A DNA stretch of 64,000 nt from Methylobacterium aquaticum (GCF_016804325.1 NZ_CP043627.1:3857001-3921000), one strand, 5' to 3'; positions 45,970-55,892 are shown, numbered from the stretch's first letter. Translations and numbers: made by a program. The notes: generated from the letters alone by a model not told the origin.

Positions 45970-47142
45970 TCAGGCGGACTTGGCGAAGAGCTCGCGGCCG
46001 ATCAGCATCCGGCGGATCTCGCTGGTGCCGGCGCCGATCTCGTAGAGCTTGGCGTCGCGGAGCAGGCGCCCGGTCGGGTAGTCGTTGATGTAGCCGTTGC
46101 CGCCCAGAAGCTGGATCGCGTCGAGGGCGCATTGCGTCGCCCGCTCGGCGGCGTAGAGGATCGCGCCGGCCGCGTCCTCGCGGGTCGTCTCGCCGCGGTC
46201 GCAGGCCTGCGCCACCGCGTAGACATAGGCCTTGGCGGCGTTGGTCGAGACGTACATGTCGGCGAGCTTGCCCTGGACGAGCTGGAACTCGCCGATCGCC
46301 TGGCCGAACTGCTTGCGCTCGTGGACGTAGGGAATCACCACGTCGAGGCAGGCCTGCATGATGCCGAGCGGCCCCGCCGCCAGCACCGCCCGCTCGTAGT
46401 CGAGGCCCGACATCAGCACGTTGACGCCGCGCCCGACCGCCCCGAGCACGTTCTCCTCGGGGATCTCGCACTCCTCGAAGACCAGCTCGCAGGTATCCGA
46501 GCCGCGCATCCCGAGCTTGTCGAGCTTCTGGGCGGTGGAAAAGCCCTTCATGCCCTTCTCGACCAGGAAGGCGGTGATGCCGCGGGGTCCCGCCGCCGGA
46601 TCGGTCTTGGCGTAGACCACCAGGGTCTCGGCGACCGGGCCGTTGGTGATCCACATCTTCGAGCCGGTCAGCACGTAGCGGTCGCCCCGCTTCTCGGCGC
46701 GGGTCTTCATCGACACCACGTCCGAGCCGGCGCCCGGCTCCGACATGGCGAGCGCCCCCACATGCTCGCCGGAGATGAGCTTGGGGAGATACTTGCGCTT
46801 CTGCGCGTCCGAGCCGTTGCGGGTGATCTGGTTGACGCACAGGTTGGAATGCGCGCCGTAGGACAGGCCGACCGAGGCCGAGGCGCGCGACACCTCCTCC
46901 ATCGCCACGCAATGGGCGAGGTAGCCCAGGCCCAAGCCGCCATACTCCTCCTCGACCGTGATGCCGTGGAGGCCGAGCGCCCCCATCTCGGGCCAGAGGT
47001 CGCGCGGGAAGGTGTTGGTGCGGTCGATCTCCTCGGCCCGCGGCGCGATTTTATCTTGCGCGAAGCCGCGCACGCTGTCGCGGATCGCCTCGGCGGTCTC
47101 GCCCAGGCCGAAATTGAATGCACGCGCGGCGTTCGGGATCAT
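45970..47142 (-). CDS. liuA: Isovaleryl-CoA dehydrogenase
   Basis: 390 residues. ATG 47142 is chosen for its AGGGAGG ribosome site seven bases upstream and normal family start. Acyl-CoA dehydrogenase domains: N-terminal helical ([17 protein letters not shown]), middle ([38 protein letters not shown]) and C-terminal with the catalytic-Glu region and [42 protein letters not shown]. The [31 protein letters not shown] stretch is typical of isovaleryl-CoA dehydrogenases. First gene of the liu operon, with a palindromic operator 34 bases upstream. Confidence 0.94.
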   Translation of the reverse strand: MIPNAARAFNFGLGETAEAIRDSVRGFAQDKIAPRAEEIDRTNTFPRDLWPEMGALGLHGITVEEEYGGLGLGYLAHCVAMEEVSRASASVGLSYGAHSNLCVNQITRNGSDAQKRKYLPKLISGEHVGALAMSEPGAGSDVVSMKTRAEKRGDRYVLTGSKMWITNGPVAETLVVYAKTDPAAGPRGITAFLVEKGMKGFSTAQKLDKLGMRGSDTCELVFEECEIPEENVLGAVGRGVNVLMSGLDYERAVLAAGPLGIMQACLDVVIPYVHERKQFGQAIGEFQLVQGKLADMYVSTNAAKAYVYAVAQACDRGETTREDAAGAILYAAERATQCALDAIQLLGGNGYINDYPTGRLLRDAKLYEIGAGTSEIRRMLIGRELFAKSA

Positions 47143-47170
47143 CGGCGCCCTCCCTGGATTTTCCCCATTC

Positions 47171-47190
47171 ATACGAACGATCGTTTTTTA
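47171..47190. promoter_or_regulatory. Palindromic candidate operator of the liu operon
   Basis: AACGATCGTT (47176-47185) is a perfect palindrome in ATACGAACGATCGTTTTTTA, 34-43 bases before the liuA start, where it would overlap the start of transcription. TetR- or MerR-type regulators usually control liu operons; none is adjacent here. Confidence 0.5.
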
Positions 47191-47311
47191 AGACAAGCGG
47201 GGAGAGGGCAGAGGGCGCGTCGCCGAACGGACATTCCGGCACGGCGGCCGAGTGATGGCGCCGTGTCGGTCGAGCAGATCCGAGCGTGAATTCGACTTCT
47301 CCGCCTCACAG

Positions 47312-47452
47312 GGTCACCCCGGGGCTCGCCACAGTCGGGAGCCTGGGATCCAGAAACTCAAGTGCCTACAGAAGCGAGCGGAACGCCATTCGCCTTTTCC
47401 TGAACGATCCGCGGTTCGGGATTCCGGGCTCCGCTGGGCGGCTCCGGATGAC
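47312..47452. repeat. Family B imperfect palindrome, eroded copy (B4)
   Basis: GTCACCCCGGGGCTCGCC, GGGATCCAGA and later GCGGTTCGGGATTCCGGGCT, CCGGATGAC follow the B2 layout with many mismatches; the loop (AAGCGAGCGGAACGCCATTC) matches that of B3. Confidence 0.75.
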
Positions 47453-47510
47453 GTGAAGGGCTTCAGGTCGCTTGATCGCCTCTGGTCGATTGCTCTTGCC
47501 GGCCTTAACC

Positions 47511-48068
47511 TCACCCCCGCGCCGCCGCCCGGGCGATCCGCGCCGCGCCCGGCCCCGCCGCCGCGGCATGGGTCGCGGCGCGCATCCGCGCCGCCCGGTG
47601 GCTGGCATGGGTGATGGCGATGGCGAGCGCGTCCGCCGCGTCGGCGGTGTCGGCGGTGGCCTTGGGCAGCAGGAAGCGCACCATGGCGCCGACCTGGTCC
47701 TTCTCGGCATGGCCGGCGCCGACCACGGTCTTCTTTACCAGGTTGGCGGCGTATTCCGCCACCGGCAGGCCGGCGAGCGCCGGCACCAGCAGGGCCACGG
47801 CGCGGGCGTGGCCGAGCTTCAGGGTCGCCTGCGCGTCCTTGTTGACGAAGGTCTCCTCCACCGCCGCCTCGTCGGGCAGGAACGTGGAAACCACCTTGGT
47901 CAGGCCCTCGTGCAGGGTCCGCAGGCGGGTGGCGAGGTCGTCGTCGCCGTTCGACGTCACGGTGCCGCTCGCCACGAAGGCGAGGCGGGTGCCCGTGACG
48001 GTGATCAGGCCCCAGCCGGTGCGGCGCAGGCCCGGATCGATGCCGAGGATGCGGATCGGTTCGCTCAT
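47511..48068 (-). CDS. ruvC: Holliday junction endonuclease RuvC
   Basis: 185 residues from ATG 48068. RuvC resolves Holliday junctions moved by RuvAB. The RNase H fold with its acidic residues is visible: Asp in [14 protein letters not shown], Glu in [19 protein letters not shown], and the Asp pair in [11 protein letters not shown] and [11 protein letters not shown]. The C-terminus has an extra alanine-rich tail. Unusually, no ruvA or ruvB gene follows within the window on this side. Confidence 0.95.
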   Translation of the reverse strand: MSEPIRILGIDPGLRRTGWGLITVTGTRLAFVASGTVTSNGDDDLATRLRTLHEGLTKVVSTFLPDEAAVEETFVNKDAQATLKLGHARAVALLVPALAGLPVAEYAANLVKKTVVGAGHAEKDQVGAMVRFLLPKATADTADAADALAIAITHASHRAARMRAATHAAAAGPGAARIARAAARG

Positions 48069-48263
48069 CGCCGCTCGAAGTTCCTTGTCAACCGGTGCAG
48101 GCGGCGCCCGCATCATGCCGAAAAACCGTCCCGGCGCGAAGAGCGCCGCGTCTTAGCCGGAAACCGGCTGCGCCGCCACCACGGGACGTTCCGTGAACAC
48201 GCCTGGACGACTCATGGGGCGAGACCCTTGACGAATCGTAGCCGTGGCGCGCGTGGTGACGTG

Positions 48264-49019
48264 ATGTCGCTCGATCCTGCCACCCTGCTGCCGCTCGATG
48301 CCCGGGCCGCCACCCTGTTCCTCGCCGCCCTCGTCGGCGGGCTGGTGCGCGGCTTCACCGGCTTCGGCTTCGCGATGGTGTTCGTGCCGGTCGCGGCGGC
48401 CGCCGTCGGGCCGGCGGCGGCGGTGGGGCTGATCTGGGTCGTCGATGCGCCGTTCTCGCTGTGGTTCGGCGCCCGGTCCGCCCCGCGGGCGGTCTGGCGC
48501 GAGGTGGTGCCGCTGCTTGCCGGCTCCACCCTCCTGCTGCCGCTCGGCGTCCAGCTCCTCACCCATCTCGATCCGACCCTGACCCGCTGGATCACCGCCG
48601 GCGCCATCCTGCTGGCGCTCGCGGCGCTCGTCTCGGGCTGGCGCTACAAGGCCGATCCCTCGCTGCCGCTCTCGCTCGCGACGGGGGGCGCCTCGGGGCT
48701 GGCGAGCGGATTCGCCGCGCTCGGCGGCATGCCGCTCGCCGTGTTCTGGCTCGCCAGCCAGCGCGCTTCGGCGCGTCAGGTGCGCGACAACCTGATGGCC
48801 TATTTCGGCCTCTCGACCCTGATCTCGGGCGTCGTCTTCACGGCGACCGGGGTGCTCACCGGCCCGCGCTTCGCGGAAGCCGTGCCGCTGCTCCTGCCCT
48901 ACGGGTTCGGCCTCTGGATCGGATCGCACGGCTTTGCCCGCGCCTCCGACCGGATGTTCCGGGTGGTCGCCTATGCGGTGATCCTGGTGGCGGTCTGCCT
49001 GGCCTTGCCGCTTCGTTAA
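48264..49019 (+). CDS. TauE/SafE-family (sulfite exporter-like) permease
   Basis: 251 residues with seven or eight membrane helices in two homologous halves: ALVGGLVRGFTGFGFAMVFVPVAAAAVGP and ATGGASGLASGFAALGGMPLAVFWLA. Family members move sulfite, sulfoacetate or other organic anions; some act in taurine metabolism. ATG 48264 is used (GTG 48261 also possible). It converges with the DUF1989 gene, overlapping by four bases, so no operon partner hints at substrate. Confidence 0.85.
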   Translation: MSLDPATLLPLDARAATLFLAALVGGLVRGFTGFGFAMVFVPVAAAAVGPAAAVGLIWVVDAPFSLWFGARSAPRAVWREVVPLLAGSTLLLPLGVQLLTHLDPTLTRWITAGAILLALAALVSGWRYKADPSLPLSLATGGASGLASGFAALGGMPLAVFWLASQRASARQVRDNLMAYFGLSTLISGVVFTATGVLTGPRFAEAVPLLLPYGFGLWIGSHGFARASDRMFRVVAYAVILVAVCLALPLR

Positions 49020-49867
49020 CTCTTATCCCACCAGCCCTTTTCCGGGTGCAGCCCATGCTGGCCGCGATACGGCGCCACGGCCGGGCTCTGCCACCCCTCG
49101 GTCAGTTCCGGGTCCAGCCGGTAGACCTCGACGGCGAGGGGTCGGCAGACGTCGATCGGGTCGCGGGCGTCCGGCCCCCAGAGCGGCACCGAGAGGTCGC
49201 CGCCCGGGCAGGTCGAGAGCGCGCAGAGCAGGTCGATCTCGGCGAAGAATTCCAGGTAGTCGCCGGCTTTCGCCGGGCAGTCGCGCATGAAGTACAGGTC
49301 GTCGTGATTGAGGCCGGTGACCTGGAACACGTTGAGCACGTCATGGACGTCGAACTCGGTCAGGCCGAACGGCATCACCGCCCGGGTGAGGTTCGAGTGG
49401 CAGTGGAAGTGGAAGTCCTGGCCGGTCAGCAGCTTGTTGACATAGGGGTCGCAGCGGGTGCCGAGCAGGTCGTGGACCCGGCCGCCATATTCGTCGGTGC
49501 CGTAATGGCTCAGGCTGTCGGCCGTGATGGTGACGAGCGGGCGCAGGAACGGCAGGGTCGACCACAGCCGGTCGAAGGTCGTGACATGGGCGCCCTGGAG
49601 CTGGCGGGTCCGCGCCGCCCAGAGCCGCTCGCGCGGGTCGTGCCGGTTCCAGATGTTGAGGTCTCCGACCTGCGGCCCCTCCGGCGCGACGATGCGAAAG
49701 ACATGCCCCGCCGGCACGCTCCAGGCCCGGCCGAAGCGGATCGGGATGGTGAACGCATCGACCAGGGTGCGCCCGCCGGTCTCGGCGGCGATCCGCTCGT
49801 AGAACGGCCGGTCGACCGACAGGGCCGAGCCCTCGCTGACCTGATAGGCGGCGGGAAAGTCCTTCAT
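49016..49867 (-). CDS. DUF1989 (urea carboxylase-associated family) protein
   Basis: 283 residues from ATG 49867 with GGAG upstream. It matches the DUF1989 family: FRIVAPEGPQVGDLNIWNRHDPRERLWAARTRQLQGAHVTTFDRLWSTLPFLRPLVTITADSL, then HFHCHSNLTRAVMPFGL and FNVFQVTGLN-like segments with several Cys/His that could hold a metal. Some family members sit beside urea carboxylase and were shown to form carboxyguanidine deiminase in guanidine degradation. This copy stands alone, without urea carboxylase, allophanate hydrolase or transporter genes, so the function is open. Confidence 0.8.
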   Translation of the reverse strand: MKDFPAAYQVSEGSALSVDRPFYERIAAETGGRTLVDAFTIPIRFGRAWSVPAGHVFRIVAPEGPQVGDLNIWNRHDPRERLWAARTRQLQGAHVTTFDRLWSTLPFLRPLVTITADSLSHYGTDEYGGRVHDLLGTRCDPYVNKLLTGQDFHFHCHSNLTRAVMPFGLTEFDVHDVLNVFQVTGLNHDDLYFMRDCPAKAGDYLEFFAEIDLLCALSTCPGGDLSVPLWGPDARDPIDVCRPLAVEVYRLDPELTEGWQSPAVAPYRGQHGLHPEKGWWDKS

Positions 49868-49955
49868 GCCGGGGGCTCCGGGTGGGGTAGCGTGCGCCAG
49901 GAGTGGCAGAAGCGGGGGAGTGGGGCAAACGAATGAAAGAAGGGCGTGGGTTTCT

Positions 49956-50123
49956 CCCTCCCCCTCTGCGGGGGAGGGTGGCCCCCGGAGGGGGCCGGGA
50001 GAGGGGACGCCGCTTCCGGACAAGACTGAACCGTTCTGACGGGCACCCTCTGGATCAGCGTCGCGCTGCCCCTCTCCCGCCCCGCATTCGCGGGGCACCC
50101 TCCCCCGCAGAGGGGGGAGGGGG
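49956..50123. repeat. Family C composite inverted repeat, copy C3
   Basis: CCCTCCCCCTCTGCGGGGGAG at left and CCCCGCAGAGGGGGGAGGG at right. The right half (CCCCTCTCCCGCCCCGCATT, CGCGGGGCACCC) is almost identical to C2. Confidence 0.85.
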
Positions 50124-50182
50124 AAGTCCGTGCTATTTCTTCGCTCGGACAGATTTGCCGCAAGGGAGACGAGGAAGGCGCC

Positions 50183-53100
50183 CTACTCCGCCGCCGTCGC
50201 GAGCGGGGCGTCCTTGCTGCGGAACTGCGCCAGCAACGCCGCCTCCTCGGCCTTCACCGCCTCCAGGTTCCTCGCCTTCACCGGCCCGTAGCCGCGGATG
50301 CGCTGGGGCAGGGCGGCGAGGCCGACCGCCGCGGCGTGGTTGGCGGGCGTGAGGTCGCGGGCGATCTCGGCGAGCCGCGCCTCGAAATCCTGCACCAGCC
50401 GCCGCTCCTCGCGCCGTTCCTGCGTGTAGCCGAACGGATCGAAGGCGGTGCCGCGCAGGCGCTTCATCCGGGCCAGCATCCCGAACGCGGTCATCATCCA
50501 CGGCCCGAAGGTCATCTTGCGCGGCCGGCCGGTGGCGGGGTCGCGGCGGGCGAGCAAGGGCGGGGCGAGGTGGAACTCGTAGCGCAAGGCCTCGCCCTCG
50601 AAAGTGCGCTGGACTTGCGCCTGGAAGCTGCCGTCGGTGTAGAGCCGCGCGACCTCGTACTCGTCCTTGTAGGCCATCAGCCGGAACAGCGAGCGGGCGG
50701 CAGCCTCCGTGAGCGCCGACTGGCCGGGCACGATCGCGGCCTCCCGCGCCCGGAGCGCCGCCAGGCTCTTCGCGTAGCGCTCGGCATAAGCCGCATCCTG
50801 GTAGGCGGTGAGGAAGGCGACGCGCCGGGTGACGACGCCGTCGAGATCCGGCGCCTGCTCCGGGGCGGGGGCCTCGACCGCCCGCATCGTCTCAGGGTGG
50901 GCCGCGGCACGCCGTCCCCAGGCGAAGGCGGCGCGGTTCATCGCCACCGCCTCGCGGTTGAGCTCGATCGCCTTGAGGAGCGCGTCTCGCGACAGCGGCA
51001 CCCGCCCGCGCTGCCAGGCGAAGCCCAGCATGAACATGTTGGCGGCGAGCGCATTGCCGAGCATCGAGACGGCGAGGCTCGTCGCATCGGTGAAGTCGGC
51101 ACGATCCGTGCCCGCCGCCTCGCGGATCGCCCGCTTGATCCGCTCGGCCGGCAGGGAGAAATCGGGCCGGCGGGTGAACTCGCCCGGCATCACCTCGGCG
51201 GTGTTGACGACGAGGTGGGTGCGGCCTTTCGCGATCGCAGACAGCACCTTGCGGTTGCCGCTGACCACGAGGTCGCAGCCGAGCACGAGGTCGGCCGCGC
51301 CCGCCCCGACCCGGATGGCGTGAATGTCCTCCTGGCGGTTCGCCAGCCGCACGTGGCTGAACACCGCCCCGCCCTTCTGGGCGAGGCCGGCCATGTCGAT
51401 CATGCCGAGGCCCTTGCCCTCGAGATGGGCCGCCATGCCGAGGATCGCCCCGATCGTCACCACGCCGGTGCCGCCGACGCCGGTGACGATCAGGTTGTAG
51501 GTGCCGGCGATCTCCGGGATCGTCGGCTCGGGGAGTCCCGCATCCGGCGCCTCGTTGCTCGCCGCCGGGACGTTGACCGGTTTGCTCCGCGGCTTGGCTC
51601 CATGCACCGTCACGAAGGACGGGCAGAACCCCTTCACGCAGGAAAAGTCCTTGTTGCAGCCGGACTGGTCGATGCGGCGCTTGCGGCCGAACTCGGTCTC
51701 GACCGGCTGCACCGCGACGCAGTTCGACTGCACCGAGCAATCGCCGCAGCCCTCGCAGACGAGTTCGTTGATGATCACCCGCTTGTCGGGATCGGGGAAC
51801 GCGTTGCGCTTGCGCCGGCGGCGCTTCTCGGAGGCGCAGGTCTGGTCGTAGATCATCACCGAGACGCCCGGCACCTCGGCCAGTTCCCGCTGGACCGCGT
51901 CCAGCTCGTCGCGATGATGGATGGTGAGCCCGTGCGGCCACGCGATCGTCGCGGGGTACTTGTCCGGCTCGTCGGTGACCAGCGCGATGCGTTCCACGCC
52001 CTCCGCCCGCACCTGCGCGGCGATGCGGTCGACGGTGAGCCCGCCCTCGTGCGGCTGGCCGCCGGTCATCGCGACGGCGTCGTTGAACAGGATCTTGTAG
52101 GTGATGGTGGTGCCGGTATCGACCGCCCAGCGGAGCGCCAGCGACCCCGAATGGTTGTAGGTGCCGTCGCCGAGATTCTGGAAGACGTGGCCGCGCTTGG
52201 AAAAAGCGTTCTCGCCGATCCAGTTCGCGCCCTCGCCGCCCATCTGGGTGAAGCCGTCGGTGCTGCGGTCCATCCACTGCGCCATGTAGTGGCAGCCGAT
52301 GCCGGCATAGGCCCGCATGCCGTCGGGCACCTTGGTCGAGGAATTGTGCGGGCAGCCGGCGCAGAAATGCGGGATGCGCGCCGCGATGTCGGCGGTCGCG
52401 GCCAGCCGCTCCTGCGCGCCCTTGAGGCGGGCGACGCGGCCCGCGAGGTCGTCGTTGCGGTGGTAGCGCAGCAGGCGCTCACCGAGCGCCACCGCGATGT
52501 CGTTGGGATCGAGGGCGCCCTTCACGGGGAAGAGCGAATTCCCGTCCTCGTCGCGCTTGCCGATGCAGACCGGCTGATGGCGCGACCCGTACAGCTCCTC
52601 GCGCAGCTGGACCTCGATCAGGGATCGCTTCTCCTCGACCACCATCACGAGGTCGAGGCCGTCCGCGAACTCCGCCAGCTCCCGCCGCGACAAAGGCCAG
52701 GGGCAGGCGACCTTGTAGAGGCGCAACCCCATGTCGCTGGCCTTGACCTCGTCGAGGCCGAGGTCGTCCATCGCCTGGCGCACGTCGAGATACGACTTCC
52801 CGACCGTGATGACCCCGATCTTCGGCTGGCGGCCCCCTGAGAGCACGATCCGGTTGAGGGTGTTGGCCCGCACGAAGGCCATCATGGCGTCGCGCTTGAA
52901 GTCCTGGAGGCGGGCCTCCTGCTCGAGGATGCCGTCCGGCGTGCGGATGTTGAGCCCGCCCGGCGGCATCAGGAAGTCGTCGGGCAGGTGAATCTTCACC
53001 CGGTCGAGGCGCGCATCCACGCTCGCGGTCGATTCGATGTTCTCCTTCACGCACTTGAAGGCGACCCAGGTGCCGCAATAGCGGCTCATCGCGTAGCCGT

Positions 53101-53673
53101 AGAGGCCGTAATCCAGGATCTCCTGCACGCCGGCCGGGTTCAGGATCGGCGACATCACGTCGACGAAGTGGAACTCCGACTGGTGCGCGACGGTGGAGGA
53201 TTCCGCCGTGTGGTCGTCGCCCATCAGCGCCAGCACGCCGCCATGGCGCGCGGTGCCGGCCATGTTGGCGTGGCGGAACACGTCGCCGGAGCGGTCGACG
53301 CCCGGGCCCTTGCCGTACCAGAGGCCGAACACGCCGTCGTAGCGGCCCTCGCCCCGCATCTCGGCCTGCTGCGCCCCCAGATCGCGGTCGCGGCCAGTTC
53401 CTCGTTGAGGCCGGGCTGGAACACGATGTTGGCCCGATCGAGCACCGTCTTGGCCCGTACCAGGTTCTGGTCGAGGCCGCCGATCGGCGAGCCGCGATAG
53501 CCTGAGACGAAGCCCGCGGTGTTGAGCCCCGCCGCCCGGTCGCGGGCCTGCTGCATCAGCAGCATCCGGATCACGGCCTGCGTGCCGGTGACGAAGACCT
53601 GGTCGCGGGAGAGATCGTACTTGTCGTCGAGGCTGACCGGCCGAAGGGACGGGGTGGTCGCGGGCGAACCCAT
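50183..53673 (-). pseudogene. Fused indolepyruvate:ferredoxin oxidoreductase, frameshifted
   Basis: From ATG 53673 (AGGAGAGG upstream) the frame reads DKYDLSRDQVFVTGTQAVIRMLL, GYRGSPIGGLDQNL, LNEELAATAIWG, then is lost. A second frame continues AQQAEMRGEGRYDGVFGLWYGKGPGVDRSGDVFRHAN to the stop at 50183. One extra base in the five-C run 53374-53378 joins them into about 1163 residues, normal for the single-chain enzyme. Also visible: TPP-binding GDGTYNHS, 2[4Fe-4S] cysteines (CEGCGDCSVQSNC, CNKDFSCVKGFC), and a gamma-type domain VTGVGGTGVVTIGAIL. It oxidatively decarboxylates arylpyruvates. Absence of other damage suggests a sequencing error. Confidence 0.9.
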
Positions 53674-53886
53674 CGCGTGTTCCTCTCCTCCTCGCGCGGT
53701 GCGGGCCGGTTTCACCAGCCTCTCGGGACCACGCCGATATGGCAGGAAGGCTGACATTCGCGGCCGGCCCCGTCAACGCGCTCTGGAGGCATTCCAGGCA
53801 GGCGCGCCTTGCCGCCCGCCCGCTTTCGCGGCATCACCGCTGACCCGCGGGCGCGTTCGCCCGCTCGAGCCCGGACGACCTTCGCG

Positions 53887-54918
53887 ATGATCCGCCCCGA
53901 CATCCTCGCCGCGATCGGCGGCACGCCCTTGATCCGCCTCAAGCGCGCCTCGGAGGAGACCGGCTGCACCATCCTGGGCAAGGCCGAGTTCATGAATCCC
54001 GGCCAGTCGGTGAAGGACCGCGCCGCCCTGTCGATGGTCGAGGCGGCCGAGCGCGCCGGCACCTTGCGGCCGGGCGGCACCATCGTCGAGGGCACGGCGG
54101 GCAATACCGGCATCGGGCTCGCGCTGGTCGGCGCGGCCCGCGGCTACCGCACGGTGATCGTGATCCCGGAGACCCAGTCGGCGGAGAAGAAGCAGGCGCT
54201 CAGGCTGGCCGGGGCCGACCTCGTCGAGGTGCCGGCGGTGCCGTTTGCCAACCCCAACAACTACGTGAAGGTGGCCGGCCGCCTGGCCGCGCGCCTGGCC
54301 GAGACCGAGCCCGGCGGCGCCTTCTTCGCCGACCAGTTCGACAACCTCGCCAACCGCGAGGCCCACATCGCCACGACGGGTCCGGAGATCTGGGAGGCGA
54401 CGGGCGGCAAGGTGGACGGCTTCATCTGCGCGGCCGGCACCGGCGGCACGCTCGCCGGCACCGCGGCGGCCTTGCGCGCCCGCAACCCCGGGGTGACGAT
54501 CGGGCTCGCCGATCCCGACGGCTCGGCGCTCCACCCCTACTACGCCACCGGCGAACTCAAGGCGTCCGGCACCTCGATCACCGAGGGCATCGGCCAGGGC
54601 CGCATCACCGGCAACCTGGAGGGTTTCCGGCCGGACGTGTCCTTCGGCATTCCCGACGCGGAAGCCCTGCCGCTGGTCTTCGGCCTCCTGGAGGAGGAGG
54701 GGCTTTGCCTCGGCGGCTCGTCGGGGATCAACGTGGCGGGCGCGATCCGGCTCGCCCGCCATCTCGGCCCGGGGCATACCATCGTGACGATCCTGTGCGA
54801 TTACGGCACCCGCTACGCCTCGAAGCTGTTCGACCCCGAGTTCCTGCGCGCCCGCGACCTGCCGGTGCCGCATTGGCTGGCGCGCCCGCGGGCGATCGAT
54901 CCGGGGCTGGTGGCGTAA
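53887..54918 (+). CDS. Cysteine synthase A-type PLP enzyme
   Basis: 343 residues from ATG 53887. Fold type II PLP enzyme: GGTPLIRL, PLP lysine K43 in NPGQSVKDRAA, substrate loop EGTAGNTGIGLALV, and phosphate-binding glycine loop CAAGTGGTLAGTAAAL. It would make cysteine from O-acetylserine and sulfide in the cytoplasm. It differs from E. coli CysK in GQSVKDR (Gln for Gly/Ser) and in a C-terminal extension (RYASKLFDPEFLRARDLPVPHW), a pattern of the second cysteine synthase group in Rhizobiales; cystathionine beta-synthase-like activity is possible. Confidence 0.88.
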   Translation: MIRPDILAAIGGTPLIRLKRASEETGCTILGKAEFMNPGQSVKDRAALSMVEAAERAGTLRPGGTIVEGTAGNTGIGLALVGAARGYRTVIVIPETQSAEKKQALRLAGADLVEVPAVPFANPNNYVKVAGRLAARLAETEPGGAFFADQFDNLANREAHIATTGPEIWEATGGKVDGFICAAGTGGTLAGTAAALRARNPGVTIGLADPDGSALHPYYATGELKASGTSITEGIGQGRITGNLEGFRPDVSFGIPDAEALPLVFGLLEEEGLCLGGSSGINVAGAIRLARHLGPGHTIVTILCDYGTRYASKLFDPEFLRARDLPVPHWLARPRAIDPGLVA

Positions 54919-54987
54919 GGGGGCGGTTGGGGCGTTTCGCTCGACCGCAGAACCGGCTTGGTGAGCCTACGGATCTCGAACCCACCG

Positions 54988-55025
54988 ATTCATTCCGTGG
55001 CCGCGCAAGCGGAGCCCGGAATGAC
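54988..55025. repeat. Short family B remnant (B5)
   Basis: CATTCCGTGGCCGCGCAAGCG then GAGCCCGGAATGAC: the outer ends of a B element joined without the loop and inner arms. Confidence 0.6.
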
Positions 55026-55037
55026 ATGCAGGGCGTC

Positions 55038-55162
55038 ATACCAACGGTCGTTGAAAACGACCTTTGGTTCCGTTCTCGAATTTTCGTCAAGCCTCTGGCT
55101 TGGCATAGAAAATTCGAGATGGCTCAATGGCCCGATGCGTCAGCATCTTGGGCCATTGGTAT
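55038..55162. repeat. Inverted-repeat element E (ATACCAA...TTGGTAT)
   Basis: The 7-bp ends ATACCAA and TTGGTAT bracket 125 bases with an internal hairpin CAATGGCCC-GATGC / GCATC-TTGGGCCATTG (55125-55158) and a smaller one CGGTCGTTGAAAACGACC. It is directly followed by family D element D3. No gene is seen from 54919 to 55661. Confidence 0.5.
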
Positions 55163-55163
55163 C

Positions 55164-55632
55164 AGAGCCTGTTTGATTGACTCAAGCACTTGCTCCCACA
55201 CACGACCTCACCCTGAGGTGTCAATCGATTGAAAATCGACTGACCTCGAAGGAGGGCTCCAGGGATCGCGAAGACTTCTGGAACCCTCCTTCGAGGCTCC
55301 TTTCAGTCGCACCTCAGAGCCTGTTTGAGCAGGATTCCCACCCAAGACTTGAGGCGAGCGGGATCATCCTACCCGCTAACCTCATCCTGAGGTGCGAACG
55401 AAGTGAGCCTCGAAGGAGGGCTCCAGGGATCGCAGAGGCTTCTGGAGCCCTCCTTCGAGGTCAGTCGATCTGCGATCGACTAACACCTCAGGATGAGGTG
55501 GAAGGGTAGAATATCTCCTGATTTTTCTCAGTTTTTGTCAAATCACTCTACTCAAACAGGCTCACAGGATGAGGTCGGGAGAGGGATGGAAAAGGTCGTT
55601 GCAGCTAAATTTTCGCAAGTCAAACAGGCTCT
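55164..55632. mobile_element. Outer MITE-like family D element (D3), split by a second D element
   Basis: Ends AGAGCCTGTTTGATTGACT (left) and AAGTCAAACAGGCTCT (right) are inverted repeats. Its family A core starts at 55206 (CCTCACCCTGAGG) and breaks off at 55316 (CACCTCA); the missing AGGATGAGG resumes at 55566, after the inserted inner element. Confidence 0.75.
55314..55563 (-). mobile_element. Inner MITE-like family D element (D2), inverted relative to D1
   Basis: Left end CTCAGAGCCTGTTTGAGCAG is identical to D1. Right end CTACTCAAACAGGCTC differs from the D1 end at one position. Internal flanks are those of D1 in opposite orientation (ACCCAAGACTTGAGGC at left; CTCAGTTTTTGTCAAATC at right). 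A complete family A palindrome (55380-55498) is the core. Confidence 0.8.
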
Positions 55633-55661
55633 CGATTCTGTCGAGCAGATCGACCAGATTT

Positions 55662-55892
55662 CTACTCGATCCAGAACGGCTTCCCCGCCTCACGCGCCGC
55701 GTCGGCCCGCGACAGGCCAACATCCTTCAGCAACCCCTCGGGACAGGCCATCAGGGCGCGGCGCTCGCGCCGGCGGTCGGCCCATAATTCGAGCCGCTGG
55801 AGGAGCGAGCCGGCGGAGCGCCGGCGTGGCGGACTGACACGGATGGTGGGAACGAGGCGCAGGTTTCCTCGGCCAGCGACGAGGCTCGTCAT
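55662..55892 (-). CDS. DUF1127 small protein
   Basis: 76 residues from ATG 55892 with GGAGAG six bases upstream. The C-terminal half, LELWADRRRERRALMACPEGLLKDVGLSRADAAREAGKPFW, is the arginine-rich DUF1127 domain found in many short alphaproteobacterial proteins; some bind RNA or affect phosphate and growth-phase responses in Agrobacterium. The N-terminal 25 residues are basic and unstructured. It is divergent from a GcvA-like LysR gene, a recurrent arrangement that suggests control by that regulator. Confidence 0.85.
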   Translation of the reverse strand: MTSLVAGRGNLRLVPTIRVSPPRRRSAGSLLQRLELWADRRRERRALMACPEGLLKDVGLSRADAAREAGKPFWIE

